Shown here one piece after another: positions 34,042-45,746 of a stretch of DNA of 64,000 nucleotides. The stretch covers positions 248,001 through 312,000 of the forward strand of contig JAAKBF010000269.1 in the NCBI GenBank assembly GCA_012656075.1. The letters run 5' to 3'. This stretch comes from Phytophthora hibernalis (taxonomy: Eukaryota > Oomycota > Peronosporomycetes > Peronosporales > Peronosporaceae). A program made the translations under genes and the position numbers. The first letter of the stretch is position 1. Every line of letters starts with the position of its first letter. The notes beneath the pieces are model-generated. The model worked only from the letters and a program-made list of their open reading frames with translations, searched no databases and was not told the origin of the DNA.

Positions 34042-35228
34042 CTAATTTTGCCTCGATTGATCCGCCCGTGCGCGCCGCAGTTGTGCCGCAATCGAGGCAA
34101 CTCGTTCTCCCAAACCAATCGCTTTATCCTTGAACATGTCGTGAATAGCATCCGGGTTGGTCGGGTAGCAGATCGGCGGAAAGTCTCCCTGCTCTGGACT
34201 GTTATGTGTACCCGCAGGCTCGAACGGCCCCTCACCAACAATTGCAGACGCGCCAAATGCGCTTGTCCAGCGCTCTCCGCCAACGATAATCATTCGGAAG
34301 ATCATAAGCGAGTGGAGTAAATTCACCATCGTCAGCTCTTCCCCCGCCGACAGCCCGCCGCTCGTAACAAACACAGCGCCAACCTTTTGGCTCAGGTCCT
34401 CGGAGAACGACCAATCGCTCAGGAACTTAGCCATCTGCAGCGCATCACAAAATTCATATCTACCGTAGTTAGAAAAGGTAATTATTTCCTTTTGTCGACA
34501 ACACCTGCAGTTCGAACCTTTGACTCAACGTTCGCATTGACGACGTGGGACCCGAGGATCACCGCGTCTGCCCACATCACATCCTCCTCGAACGATGCGT
34601 TCTCCAGCGTTTGCACGCGCAACGACGTAGTCTCGTTGCCCAGAATGTTGCGCGTGCCAATCTCCACCGCCGCCGCAAGGTTCGACAGATGTGGGCCGTC
34701 CGAGTACGCGATCAGGACGTTGGGTCCTCGACCTTCTCGACGTACGCGTTGCCAAGCATCCGTCAGCACGTCTCGGGACTGGGTGTGCGGCTGCCGCAAC
34801 AAATTCGGTTGCTGGTGCTCCAATCTGGCCAGCACTTGCTGCGAGATGCCGATGATGTGCACAAGACCGACAGCCATACCCAAGCAGAAGATCAGCAGTA
34901 GAACGCTGGCTGCGCGGTGCAGTCGCCGTGCGTCGGAGCTTCGCCGTGTCTCACTGGCGCCCAGATGCTGTAGATGCGTGTACGCAGGAGCCACGGGGGC
35001 GCGCGGGGTCTCAGTGGACGCATCTCGCTGCGGCTCAGGATTCCCTGCGAGCTCATGTGAGTCAATTTGACGAATATCTTTACCGGTAGGCCATATGAGA
35101 CAGTCGAAGGAGGATGCGCACGTCAGAACCACACATTCTACACCAAGTGTGACGTATTGATGGCTGCAAAATGGGATGGCTACATGTTGAAGTGGCCGAT
35201 TAGTCGGTGGTCGAGTACTTGAGTTCAT
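34042..35228 (-). CDS. Membrane-anchored flavodoxin-like oxidoreductase
   Basis: Two exons: upstream to 34518, and 34434-34042, with an 83-bp intron (34435-34517). A single membrane segment (ASVLLLIFCLGMAVGLVHII, near 34900-34840) precedes a flavodoxin-like fold: NVLIAYSDGPHLSNLAAAVE (phosphate-binding loop region), WADAVILGSHVVNANVESK, then after splicing FLSDWSFSEDLSQKVGAVFV, TSGGLSAGEELTMVNLL and MIIVGGERW. Similar soluble proteins (WrbA/flavodoxin family) bind FMN and reduce quinones; here the domain would sit on a membrane surface. The start is uncertain: the only in-frame ATG upstream of the membrane helix (35228) overlaps the end of the EGF gene by 29 bp, so a frameshift or another first exon is possible. 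Confidence 0.7.
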
Positions 35229-38200
35229 GGAAGCCGCAGTTAGCGATAGTGCCGGGCCCGCCGTTGCCGTCGCTGCCGCCGAAGTTGGCGTGGCAGGCGC
35301 AGATTCCGGTGGAGAAATCGCAGACGCCGTGGTTCGAACACCAGGCACTTTCCCGAGTGCCTTTCACGGATTTTCGCCTAAGAGTGTCTCCGCCGGTGAC
35401 GAACACAAGCGAACCTGAACCGTCCCGCGCGTCGCCGTTGATTCTGTCCCGTAGTAATGCGTTGGATCCCGACAGCGGCGGCAGATCCCCAGCTCGGTCA
35501 GGAAATCCACTTTGATGACAGTGTTGACGCTGTTCGAGCAGGCGGCGACTCCGCCTGAAAAAGCGACGGCCACTTCTCCAATTGTCGACAGTTCGTCTAG
35601 TGCTTCTTTCACAGTGGCAGCCGTAGCATCGAATGCGATCTTGACCGTGGTCTCATCCTGGAACGTGAGTGTGAAGCTCCCTGCATCTGCAATGCACTGG
35701 ACTAGCTGATGCTCTATGACATCGTCGTCGGTGTAGAGATCGTCGCCGCGCGGACACTCCTCTGAGCATTCAATAACGATGTTAGAGTGAGTAGAACGAT
35801 GGGGCAAATAGATGTAGAAAAGCTGAACTTACTGAGAGAGCAGTCGTAGCCAAAGTAGAACGGATCGCAGAGGCAGGTGCGAATTCGATGTGCGTCCCAA
35901 GTGTTCACATCGTTCGGGTCAGCTCCGTATGTGAAGTCGCGGGTCACGCCATTCACCCGAGTAATTGGAGCTAAATCGTACAGTGTCAAGCATTGGCCAT
36001 TGCCGTTGCACTCGACATCCGAACCGCCGCAGCTCACTGAATAAGAAAATAAGAAACGTCAAGCATACACTTTGAACACTAGACGCTTCGAATTCATGAA
36101 GGGGATCAACGTACTCAATTCGCAGGCGCTACCGATGTATGGCGCATGACACTTGCATTGGCCGTTGCTGCGGTCACATTCTCCAGCAGTACTGCATTCG
36201 CTGCGCAGTTGGTGGGCAATATTGTCGTCGCTAGGGTAGCCGAACCACGAATTACCAAATGGACAAACTCTTTCGGAACAATCTCCACCACGCCAACCTT
36301 GAGAACAAGAACAGCGGTAAGCCGGTCTACCAGAACATGTTCCGTGGCCACTACATTGAAGATCTCCGGGACACCCAATCGGGATTCGTGAAGTTGCACC
36401 ACAATCCCCCGATTGAATTCCAAGGTGCCTATCTGACCATTTCCATCACTGTTGGTGTATCCCGAGTGGCAAATGCAACGGCCAACTGTGGTTTCATCAC
36501 AGTAACCTCGGTTTGAGCACGCTTCGCTCTCCTTAGTGCCATCCACAGACACGACACCAGCAATTGCTTGTCCTCCTCCGGCAACAGCAACGCTGGAACC
36601 AGCACTCATCTTGCTGTCATCGGCCACAACAGTTGGAAGGCTGGATCGATAACAGCACACAACGACATAAGTTAGCAGTAAAAAATAATATATCGTACAA
36701 ACTCGACATACTTTCCGAAGTTCTGGGTAAACGTGAGTCTCGCGAGGTTTGCTGGGGTCTCACATGCTTGAGATCCGGAATAGCTCACAGTTATGCCCTG
36801 GATCGAGGGAAGTTCCAACAGAAGTGTCTTCATTTGCTGCATCGTGGCGTGGGCCTTAATGAGTCGAGTTGTAGCTCCTCGAAAACTCACAGTAAACGAA
36901 CCCCCGCCTTGTCCTACAGGCGCTTGCATCTGCCCTGTAGGTGCTGGCGAGAATGTTTGATCAAATGGCTCACAGATAGCTCCCTTGACAGTCTCGGTAA
37001 AACTTGCCGCGAACTGCAGACGATTTGAAAGATGGGTGAGCCCGTTCATGCCTCCGTTCGTTTGATCTGCTACGATTTCTGCAAGGTCACCGTCTGCGTT
37101 GGTCGTCTTAACCACAACAAACCGGATCGTGGTGGTCGTCCCAAAATCGCTGCAGAACGTCGTTTGCCCGTCCGCAAAGGTGACGTCCACATCGACAATG
37201 TAAGGAACGCCACTCTGAATTGTATTCTTGAGTGTATCAGCCGTAATGCTATAAGGTAAACCAGACAGCTTTGTGCCGCCTTCAAATGTGAGTGCAAAAT
37301 TCCCGCTCGTAGCCCCGCACAAAAACTGTTGCTCTTCCATAACGCGGCATGAGTCAAAGCCCTTGACGACCTCTTTGGTCTCGGTGTCAATAAATCCGTT
37401 GACGTTGTTGAGAAAAAGCGTCACGACACCCTTCAAGTCTAAAATCGAGAATGTCATCGGTGGTAAATCAACCAGCAGGACGCGGTGCCAGAGGTTAGTG
37501 AAGGTCATCGTCACGAATGTACCTCCTGGTGTACACACGTTGTTGGTCGATCCTCCAGTATTCGTCATAAGAGATACACTCATTTGGCCGTAGAAAGTGA
37601 GCTTGGAAAGGAGCGCGAGGAACACATTGCTATCAGCATTGTAGGGGATATTTCGAATCGTCTCGTTGCCAAAGGTGATCGCGAACACACCAGAGTCCGC
37701 GGCGCAAATAAACTGCTGGATTTCCACGGTTCGCCATCCAGGTACTACAGCGTTTTGTTTTGTATTCGTGGTGGGGAAGGTAACATCCCATTCAGTTCGG
37801 GTCGGTTGTGGGTCTGCTCGAGTGACGGTGATTGCCTCCACGCCCTTCAATGACAATAGGGATGTAGCAATTGATGGTCCAAACGAATCCAGATATGTCA
37901 GTGCCCTGAAGGAGATCGGACGAGTGTACTGTTTACCGAATTTCAGAATAAACTTGCCTTTCGTGAGTGGAGTGTCTGCTTGCAGTACGATCGTTTGTTG
38001 CTGGTACGTTGTTAAACACTGGATGAGCTGCACCTCGTTGACTTGGCCTGTTGTGAGCGGATCATCACCGATGGAGCATTCTTTCAGCGAGCAGCTAGGG
38101 GCGTGGAACCCGGTGTCACATCGGCATCCGTGAAGAACATCGAAATCCCAAAGTTGATCATATTCGAAGACACCTCGGTCGTACAGCTCTCGCGAAACCA

Positions 38201-38596
38201 CCTCGCTTTCCGCCAGCGTTTGCATAGAGACACACTTGCCATGGTTTGAGCAAGATTCATGACATTGATTGTACTGGCAGGAGGGCCCAGTGAATCCGGA
38301 CTGACAAGTGCATGTTCCGCTTGAGTAAATGCACGTTCCTCGACCTGAGCACTCTTCTGGTCCATGTGCATCGTTAAAACCTCGGATGACCCCCATGCCT
38401 TGCCCACAGGGCAGTATTCGAGTGAGCAGTCGTAGCCAAAGAATCCTTCGCGACAATGACAAGTTAGTTGCTGATCGCAAATTCCGTTGCCCGAGCAGCC
38501 ATTTGGGCAGGACTCGTCCGCTGCATCCACTAGCAATATCCTACTCAACCCAAGAGCGACAACGAGCCATAGCACTATTTCTCTGGAATGCGTCAT
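35200..38596 (-). CDS. Large secreted EGF-repeat protein with repeated beta-rich modules
   Basis: Starts MTHSREIVLWLVVALGLSRI, a signal peptide, followed by CSGNGICDQQLTCHC. At least eight EGF-like units of the form CSGxGxC..GxCxCxxGFxGxxC are spread along the protein, ending with CSNHGVCDFSTGICACHA near 35300. Between them an about 80-residue module repeats at least four times (G.F.LTF..ET...I...A, ending V.V...C); a clear copy is 35710-35480. Introns: 36641-36711, 36038-36114 and 35762-35832, each 70-77 bp. Single-base frame breaks near 38385 (G run of five), 36410 and 35470. The likely role is extracellular or cell-surface adhesion; no membrane helix is seen at the C-terminus (ends KYSTTD). 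No RXLR motif. Confidence 0.75.
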
Positions 38597-38686
38597 GAAC
38601 GTCTTGGATCGACGACGGATACGGTTGGTTTGCAGACAGGAGTTTCTCGCGTCGCTTCACCTGCATAGACTTGGTCTCAAATTGAC

Positions 38687-40865
38687 ATGGCACCTGAAGA
38701 GAGACGATGGGTGAAAGGATTCCGTCAAGGCCCACGATCTTCGGATGTTCCTTTATCGGTGCAGCCCCCAACGGTGCACAGGAATGCAGCGATGAAAAGA
38801 CCAACGAGTGAAGTGAACAGAAGGAGCGAAAATTGTGTTGCACCGACACCGTTGGCAGCAACAACAGAACTCCAGGCTTACCTGTGGAACGATATCGACG
38901 CAAAAGTAGAATTCCAAGTAGAATTCCACGTCCACGTCCGGTTAAAGCTTCAGTTGGAAAGAAGGAAGTGAAATTCACGATACCTCCGGAAGCAAGACGG
39001 CTGAGCAGTACTAGATTTCAGCCACCAGAAATCAAGCTCGAGGAGAACGAGAGGCTAACTCACTTCCAAGCAATTCCTACATCACATCAAGACGGTGCTA
39101 TTCGCACAGAAAGCCCGTTGTCGCGTTTTCAGAAACAAGTATGCATTTTTGCATTTGCTTGATCCTTTTACAGTTTCACACTTGACTAACTTAGTTCCCC
39201 TTGATTCAGGCGAAGCAAGCAAGAGTAACACCGTTCCAGAACGATTTTCGGTATACATGTACGCTCACGAACATATCGCGCAAAATGTATTCTCCACACC
39301 ACCACAGCTCTCGAGAAAGAGATATCCCAAAAGGGAAGACTTTACTAGGACCATCGCTAACCTTGACCCAATCTTTGATGCATAAAATCCAAGAAGCAAG
39401 ACGATTGAGGCAGACAAAATCACTGAATGGCCATCAATTGAATCAACGCTGGAAGTCGGGGGCCCAAGATCGTGTTTGCGAGAGGCCAAGCAACTGCAAT
39501 TTTCTGGATGATAGCCAAACCGACAAGGCCAACATTGTGATGAACGTGACAACATCACCACCGCCAGAGCTGGTATCGCTACCGAAACGAAGTCCCGCTC
39601 CTCCAATTCCACATGCTAAACCAGTTATGCCAGCGATACCGCCGCTGTCCACCGAAAAACACGGAACACGAGCAAGGAAAGGAAGTCTCGAAGAAACTTG
39701 CACACGATTCAGCACTAATGAAAGCAATTCCAAGCAACGATATAAATACGGCCATGAAGGCCGTGCGGGTAATTCAGCGGATTTGGCGACAGAAGCGATG
39801 TTGTCGTCGACGATATGATAGTGCCCTGAGCAAAATCAAGCTACGCTTGTCGTCGACAGATATAGCGGAAATGAGCACATCATTCCTTTGTTTTCAAGTG
39901 CAAGACTGAAGTGTCAGGGACTTATTGAGCAGCAGCAAATGCGTGACGTATCAAGATCTGCTACCGAATGTGCTGAGGAAATCTGCTCTGCGATAAGCGA
40001 TGATGAGGCCCGCAACAAAAGCTTGCAGTGTCCGGGAGATAAGAAAACGTATAGACCTTCATACGACCCGTGGACGGATCACGAGTTGGTATTTCTTGAA
40101 GAAGGACGATGCATTGGCGAGCTCCAAGAATCAGTTCGCAAAGGAGTCGTGATGGATCAGGAGGAGCTCGTCTGGAAGCGTCCGCAGCATGTGATCCAGC
40201 AAATAGAAGCTCAGCGAGTCGCAATGGTTCGGGAATCTCGAAAGAGACGAGCACTCTGTCGAAAAGCTGAGTATGGCTCCTCTCCAATTGCTAGGGTTGT
40301 TCCACTGGAGTTTATTACCAGTAGCGCGGGCAATACTTCATCACCCGTTCAGATGTCTTCACCAGAGCGATTAAAACAGAAAATCATCAACGCTAGCAAG
40401 AGGAAGCTCCTCCGAATATCCTTTAAGCACAAGAGCGACAGCAGAAAAATGGTAGCCTCCACAGAAAGAAGATTACCAACACGGCGATTGTTCATTCGTG
40501 TACAGCGCACCAAAGAATCACGTCGGGGCAAGGCCAATTTTGTATCCAGAGGCGAAGAGAGAGCGCGTCCGGAAGTACTGCAAGAAGAACTGGATGTCGA
40601 CCAGACTGAGGCTCCACCCGACAGCAGCAAAAGCAACTCGCAACCTGCTAGTAGCACGATCACTAGCATTATTGAAATTGACGAGGACAGCTTGTACCAG
40701 AACGATCCGACGGCAACCGAAGCCATACTTGATCGCTTCGTGATTTTCGCAGACTCTGGTAAAACGTCAACAGAGAGTGATACCAGACTTCCGCGAAATG
40801 ACTTGATTAGCGCTATGAGTCTGCTTTATGAAGAGCATGGCCAAGATAAGGACGAACTAGCTTAG
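38687..40865 (+). CDS. IQ-motif protein of unknown function, frameshifted
   Basis: Begins MAPEERRWVKGF; intron at 39139-39209 (71 bp, GTATGC donor, ATTCAG acceptor). Most of the protein is basic, Ser/Pro-rich and probably disordered. AVRVIQRIWRQKRCCRRRY near 39760-39820 is an IQ motif (IQxxxRxxxxR-like) that would bind calmodulin. The C-terminal frame (39888-40865) is intact and charged (EELVWKRPQHVIQQIEAQRV). Frame changes occur near 38850, 39610-39640 and 39890. IQ motif aside, I recognise no domain. It is divergent from the EGF gene with only 90 bp between start codons, so they probably share a promoter, and its end meets the broken tetraspanin on the other strand. Confidence 0.65.
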
Positions 40866-40889
40866 AAACGCAAGGGGCTCATTCCGTTG

Positions 40890-41326
40890 GCCAGCCGTCG
40901 TTGACTCGGAACATTGAGATCCCTCAACCGACACTGATGGTCACGGTAGACGCGATGATGCTGATGACGGCTGCAACGATCGCAATTGTAATGCTGCCAA
41001 TCTCGCGCTGGAGAGCTGTACATGTGATGTTCAGCCAACCAGTTCTGTGGATAAATGTCTGGGGGCTTTGCACCTATACAACCAGCGCACTTATAACGGC
41101 TCTCGAGTTCCTCGTCCTGTTCCAGCTGGAAGAAGTGTTCGGCTAAAATGCCTAACGACGAGCCAATGCGAGCGTTGAAAGTCATGAAGAACGCCGTTAC
41201 AGAGACCATGGTCTGGATCCATACCGAGTACCGCCACGATGCTGCGCGGGACGACTGCGAGGATGCCAGCAACCAACAGCGCCAACTGTGCCAATAGAGA
41301 GAACTGCTCGCCCTCAGATTGACCAA
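40890..41326 (-). pseudogene. Tetraspanin-like membrane protein remnant
   Basis: Three frames together give a tetraspanin-like order: a hydrophobic segment (LALLVAGILAVVPRSIVAVL), a second (VSVTAFFMTFNARIGSSLGI), a charged loop with SRYKCAGCIGA, which resembles the CCG-type loop motif, LNITCTALQREI, and a final hydrophobic segment GSITIAIVAAVISIIASTVT. Shifts occur near 41210 and 41045 (an apparent extra G in TTGGCT). The first membrane segments are incomplete. It may be a host gene with assembly errors or a true pseudogene. Confidence 0.5.
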
Positions 41327-41739
41327 GACAAGCGTATGGAATTCCTGCGCGTGCTGGACAACTTTTTCAAGCGTTGTCTGCGTCAGTCTTCAAGTGGACC
41401 CAGCAATCAGATGGACGACTGCTGACGAATCCCAAAGGCAACTGACTCATGTCTGTAGACGAATGTCATTCGCACATCCCCCTTTTCATGTCTCTAGATC
41501 GCGTTGCCTTGACCCAGTCGCTGTCCGCAGTGAGACCGCACCATATCCACCTGTTTAGGAATGAATCTCGGCATTTTGGCTTGCTTAGAGACCAGTACAG
41601 CAACACGGCAACAAAACACTTCCGGATTTACCGGCTAGGGCGCGCGTCTCTTCGGACTCGGGGCTGGCAGGACACAACACAGACACCGGGGGTAGGTTTC
41701 AGGAAGGCCCGACACCCCCGGTTATACGATCTTCAAGTA
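41327..41739. other. Spacer before the LINE element
   Basis: No recognisable gene. The 5-prime end of the non-LTR element probably lies near 41740, but no defined start signal is visible. Confidence 0.35.
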
Positions 41740-41792
41740 TGTTTGAAGGTCGCCAGAGAAAACAAGCGTGAGCGCGACGAGAGGAGCGCAGG

Positions 41793-44700
41793 GTGCAAGG
41801 GCGGGAGGACCCGCGGCCACGAATGAAAGCAGCACGGCACCAACTCCGGATCAAGCAGAAGGGTGGGAGACGGCAGGAGCCAAACCAGCGAACGTACGAG
41901 GACGAGCCATTAACGGCGGAGAACGTGGCGGCTCAGCGAAGGGAGCTTGCCAAAAGCAGCGCAGCCCACGGAAGCTTTCCCACGGCGGTCGAAATGGCAG
42001 ACCAAGGGCAAGGGACGCGGACAAGGAGCCTCGGAAGCATTCGGAGACGGAGCAGAATCGACGGATGGGCGAGCGGTTTTCCAACAACTACGCAGGTACT
42101 TAGCCCAACGAGCGCAACCGGACTACGTGCTGCACACGGCGTTAAGATTGGGGGAGGTGGCCAGCGAGCGGCGCTTCCAGCGCTTTGTGGCGAGACTGCC
42201 CACTGCCCAGGACAGTGCTCGCAGCGCCCAGCAAGTACGGCAAGATTGGAAAGACGAGCCGACGCCTGAACAACAAGAGAGGTACCAGAACATCCATAGT
42301 TACTGGGACCTGCGAGACCCAGAGCACGGCCGCGGGTTAAGCAGAATGTTACACGAGTGGGTAGTGGAGCAGTCACTCTCGCAAGGAGAGGTGGAGAACA
42401 GGCTGATGTTCTGCCACGTCGAAGGAGACACGGAGAAGATGGCGGCGAAACCGACTGCGACGGAGACCAACACGTCGTATATCGGCGCAACTACCGCGCA
42501 CATACGTCCATACTGAAACGGAGGAGCAGAAACGCCTTCGGGCGCTGTGTACCAGGCCTGCGGAACGAGTGTCCGAACTGAGGGTGAGAACTGCAGAAGA
42601 AGATAAAGCGTTGATCATGATTATGACGCATGAGTTGGAACTACCGCGACCACCCCGTTCCTCCTTCAGTCCATGGACGCGGAGGAATTGGCGGTCTTCA
42701 CAGACCTGTTCCATGCCATTGAGTACCCGCTGTACACCCACCTTGCCCCTGGTCAGCGCTTTGGGGATGACTTGTCCAAGGAGGGTCTCATTCGCTTCAT
42801 ATCGGCTGGACAGGAGGCAGCTCCGCGACACAAGCAGGAGGTGCAGGACTTCAATTGACCCCAACTGTTTCTGTCTCCGGGTGTTTCATCTCTTGGACGT
42901 GCATCCCCAGAGTTTGGGTGAGCACCCAATGCATGTCCCGCGACGACATAGCACCTTTGCGTGTCGCCACTGTAAACTCATAGAAATCCAGCTGTACTAG
43001 CTCATGCGTCACTTCGGCGTTTTCTCTCTGCTTCTTATAGTCAACCAGAGCCATCGGCTTGGACGCAAGTGACATCTGCCAGCCCACCCACCTTGCCGCC
43101 GATCGCTTCCCCTTGAAGGTTACGGTAATGACGCGCTTCTTCGCGTCCAGCGCGATTCGTGACATCGACTTTTTGAAATGACAAGGAATGGAGAGTGCTG
43201 GTGACGGGACCAGCTTGTCCAGACAGCATACGGAACGCAAACTACATCTGGATTGATCAAGTGGAGATAGTGGTTCACCACCACACGGTCAACGCAAACT
43301 GGCCCTGCCGACAGTGGAACACCCCACCAAGAGCTGCAGGGTCGAGGAAGGAAACTTGTCGGCGCAGCACAAAGCCCACGGTTTAAAGCTGAAAGAGAAA
43401 CTGCCATATACGGTGATGCAGCAGACTGCGATTGAGGGCTGCAGCTGCTGTTACAGCAAAATCGAATCCCGGCCAAGAACAGCAAGCAGGACCAGAAAGG
43501 GAACAAGAAACCTAAGCAGCAACCCACGCCGCGGGAGCCATCGCCGCACGCTCGGACGCGACCCGCGTCGACTGAGAGACCTGCCCTCCCACGGGAATTG
43601 GAGAAGCATCGACAGCCAGTGCACCAGCAGGGAGAACCACGGCCCTGTCCTGCAGCTAGTTCCCAAGGACTATTATGGACAACGGAGAAGGAGGAGAAGA
43701 CGGAAGAAAGCACGCCCCTCATCTGGGAGCCACATCAGCGGCCATGTGCCCAGACGGACCCGAACTGATCGGGTCGCTTAGGATGGAGCAGGATCCAGCA
43801 GATGGCCGGGGTGACTTTGACTGTCAACTTGACGGCGACGAGCTGATGACGGAATCAAGCAACTGGGACAACTCGTCCAGCGAACGGACTCCTGACGACA
43901 GGCAGAAGGCAGCCCTAGACAACACGGGGACAGAGCGGGGAAGATCTCATACGCGAAGAATACTGAAGAGCAGCTCAAGCGGACGCGGTCGGGGCGACGG
44001 CATGGGGCCAGCTGGACACGGCAACAGCCGGGACACCAGTACGCCGAGGACAAGAGCGTCAGCCTCACGGCTCCAGAAGATTGGGATCACGCCAACGATG
44101 GGAAGCGCGACGGCGGAGCCAAAAAGGTGAAGAGGACAACCAAGAAGACCGGACTGGCGCGCTCGCTGTCCCCGCGGAAGAGAGGAAGCATGTCACCAGT
44201 TAAACGTGACAAGGCGTCCCAGCAGAGGTACATGCATCAGTACCTGGTGTCTGCCTTGAACGACACCGACCCAGGGATGACACAGGTGGAGACAGCACGA
44301 GGGAGCTCGGTAGGGGCCGGACCTACCACCGGCCAACCGTTCAAGCAGCAGCAGCGGCAAACAGCGCAGGAAGAGCCGGGCGCCACCATGGCGGCGGTGG
44401 AGTTTCCGCAGGAGGACAACGATTGTATTTTCACGGGAACCAAGCCAGGTGATGATAGCGGGGCACCTCTCGCCACTTGGCTTGGCATTTTGGGTGGAAC
44501 TACCACAGACGTAGCGGCCAACGGCCAATGCGGATGGCTGCAGCCTTATACAATGTGACGGAAGGGGTACTGAAACCTACTGCGGAGCTGGCTGACTCAG
44601 TCAACGCTTTCAAAAAGAAGTCATCAACGGCATGGTGGCGAACATCGCGGACGAGGTGACAGAACATCCTGAAGATCTGGATGTTGAACTAGAAGAAAGT

Positions 44701-45176
44701 GGCATTCGCACGCTCTCAGAAGCACCACACGATATACGTGTATGTGCATTAGCGAACCACTATGTGGCGCAACGCACCAAGTCAGTGAGGGCGATGGTAT
44801 CGACTCACTTCTGGGTACGCCCCGCACACCTCAAAGGAATGTCCACCTACGCCAGAGAGACGATTTACGTGTTGGACGTCGATGGCAAGGGTATGGCGCG
44901 TGCCCAAGCCTATGCGTACCAGACGGTGCCATTGGAGGATGATGACGCATTTGAGTCTCGCACATGCACACTTTGGAGACACAGCGAGCACTCCAGTTGT
45001 GGCAGGAACTGATAGGTGATGGAATTTTAATCCCAGTGCTGATATTGAACTGGAGTGACACCGGCAATCACTTTACCTATGACGCAGATCGGTACGCGTG
45101 CTACATGCAACACATCTCGGAACTAGCTAGGCGACGAAACGACACACTAGCCAAGCACGGCAGGGCGGAGCTGGAT
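41793..45176 (+). pseudogene. LINE ORF1, broken, with inverted internal segment
   Basis: Frames over the region read in sequence: RRYLAQRAQPDYVLHTALRL and RFQRFVARLPTAQDSARSA (42080-42240), EELAVFTDLFHAIEYPLYTH (42680-42740), the inverted stretch, then EIVVHHHTVNANWPCRQW (43267-43320), a Cys/His motif typical of LINE ORF1 zinc knuckles with Cys losses, basic low-complexity linkers, and ESGIRTLSEAPHDIRVCALA and VRAMVSTHFWVRPAHLKGMS (44700-44840). ORF1 proteins bind the element RNA. Many frame changes; domain names cannot be given with certainty beyond the Cys/His motif. Confidence 0.7.
42857..43190 (-). other. Inverted segment within LINE ORF1
   Basis: From 43190 down to 42857 the minus strand encodes RIALDAKKRVITVTFKGK, ARWVGWQMSLASKPM, TVATRKGAMSSRDMHWVLT and GMHVQEMKHPETETV, which is the missing ORF1 part. 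Plus-strand ORF1 stops at its left edge (KQEVQDFN) and resumes at its right edge (NANYIWIDQVEIVVHHH). Short TTCAA homology is shared at one junction (GACTTCAATT and the complement of TTTTTGAAAT). Confidence 0.75.
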
Positions 45177-45746
45177 TAAATCCAGTATGACTCTGGTCAG
45201 ATCGCCAAGGCAGCGTCTACGCAACTGAGGGAGCTACGCAAGGCAACTAAATTGCTAAAGCTGACCATGAATGGAGCTGACTCGGTGGATGAAGACGCCG
45301 GCATCTTGGGACACACAGGTTTGAAGGACAGTAAGGGGAATGACCGGCCAGCGGTACCGAGAAGGGCTGACAGCGACCATGCCGCGGGATCTACCGAAGA
45401 CGTACCCTGCGAGTACCAGGCGCCCGTGGCTATGGTTGAGCAGCCAGACACGCAAGCTGTACACACGGAGCCGATGGTTGCAGACACCTTCGGCCCAGTG
45501 CCGCCCAATGCGGCCCGGGGTCGGGACTCGAGCGAGCGGGGCATGACGCAAGCAGGCCCAATCCCAAAGTCGAGACTGCTGGCGGACATTCATCACCAAC
45601 GGACCACCAACTAAGCGAGGAGAGGGGATGTGGACCCAACCAGTGCGTCCCAACAGGAGCAGAGGACTCAGTCGAGGACGAGCTCGTCAGCAGCGAACGA
45701 CCCATATCCGAGGGGTCAGAGAGGCCGGATGAGAAGCACTTAGCCA

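Noticed and set aside
36115..38600. Plus-strand open frames across the EGF gene
   Set aside because: They lack domains and follow from the composition of the minus-strand coding sequence, which has clear EGF motifs and splice sites.
34042..41326. Search for RXLR or CRN effectors among secreted proteins
   Set aside because: The EGF protein has a signal peptide but no RXLR/EER or LFLAK motif; none of the other genes has both a signal peptide and such a motif.
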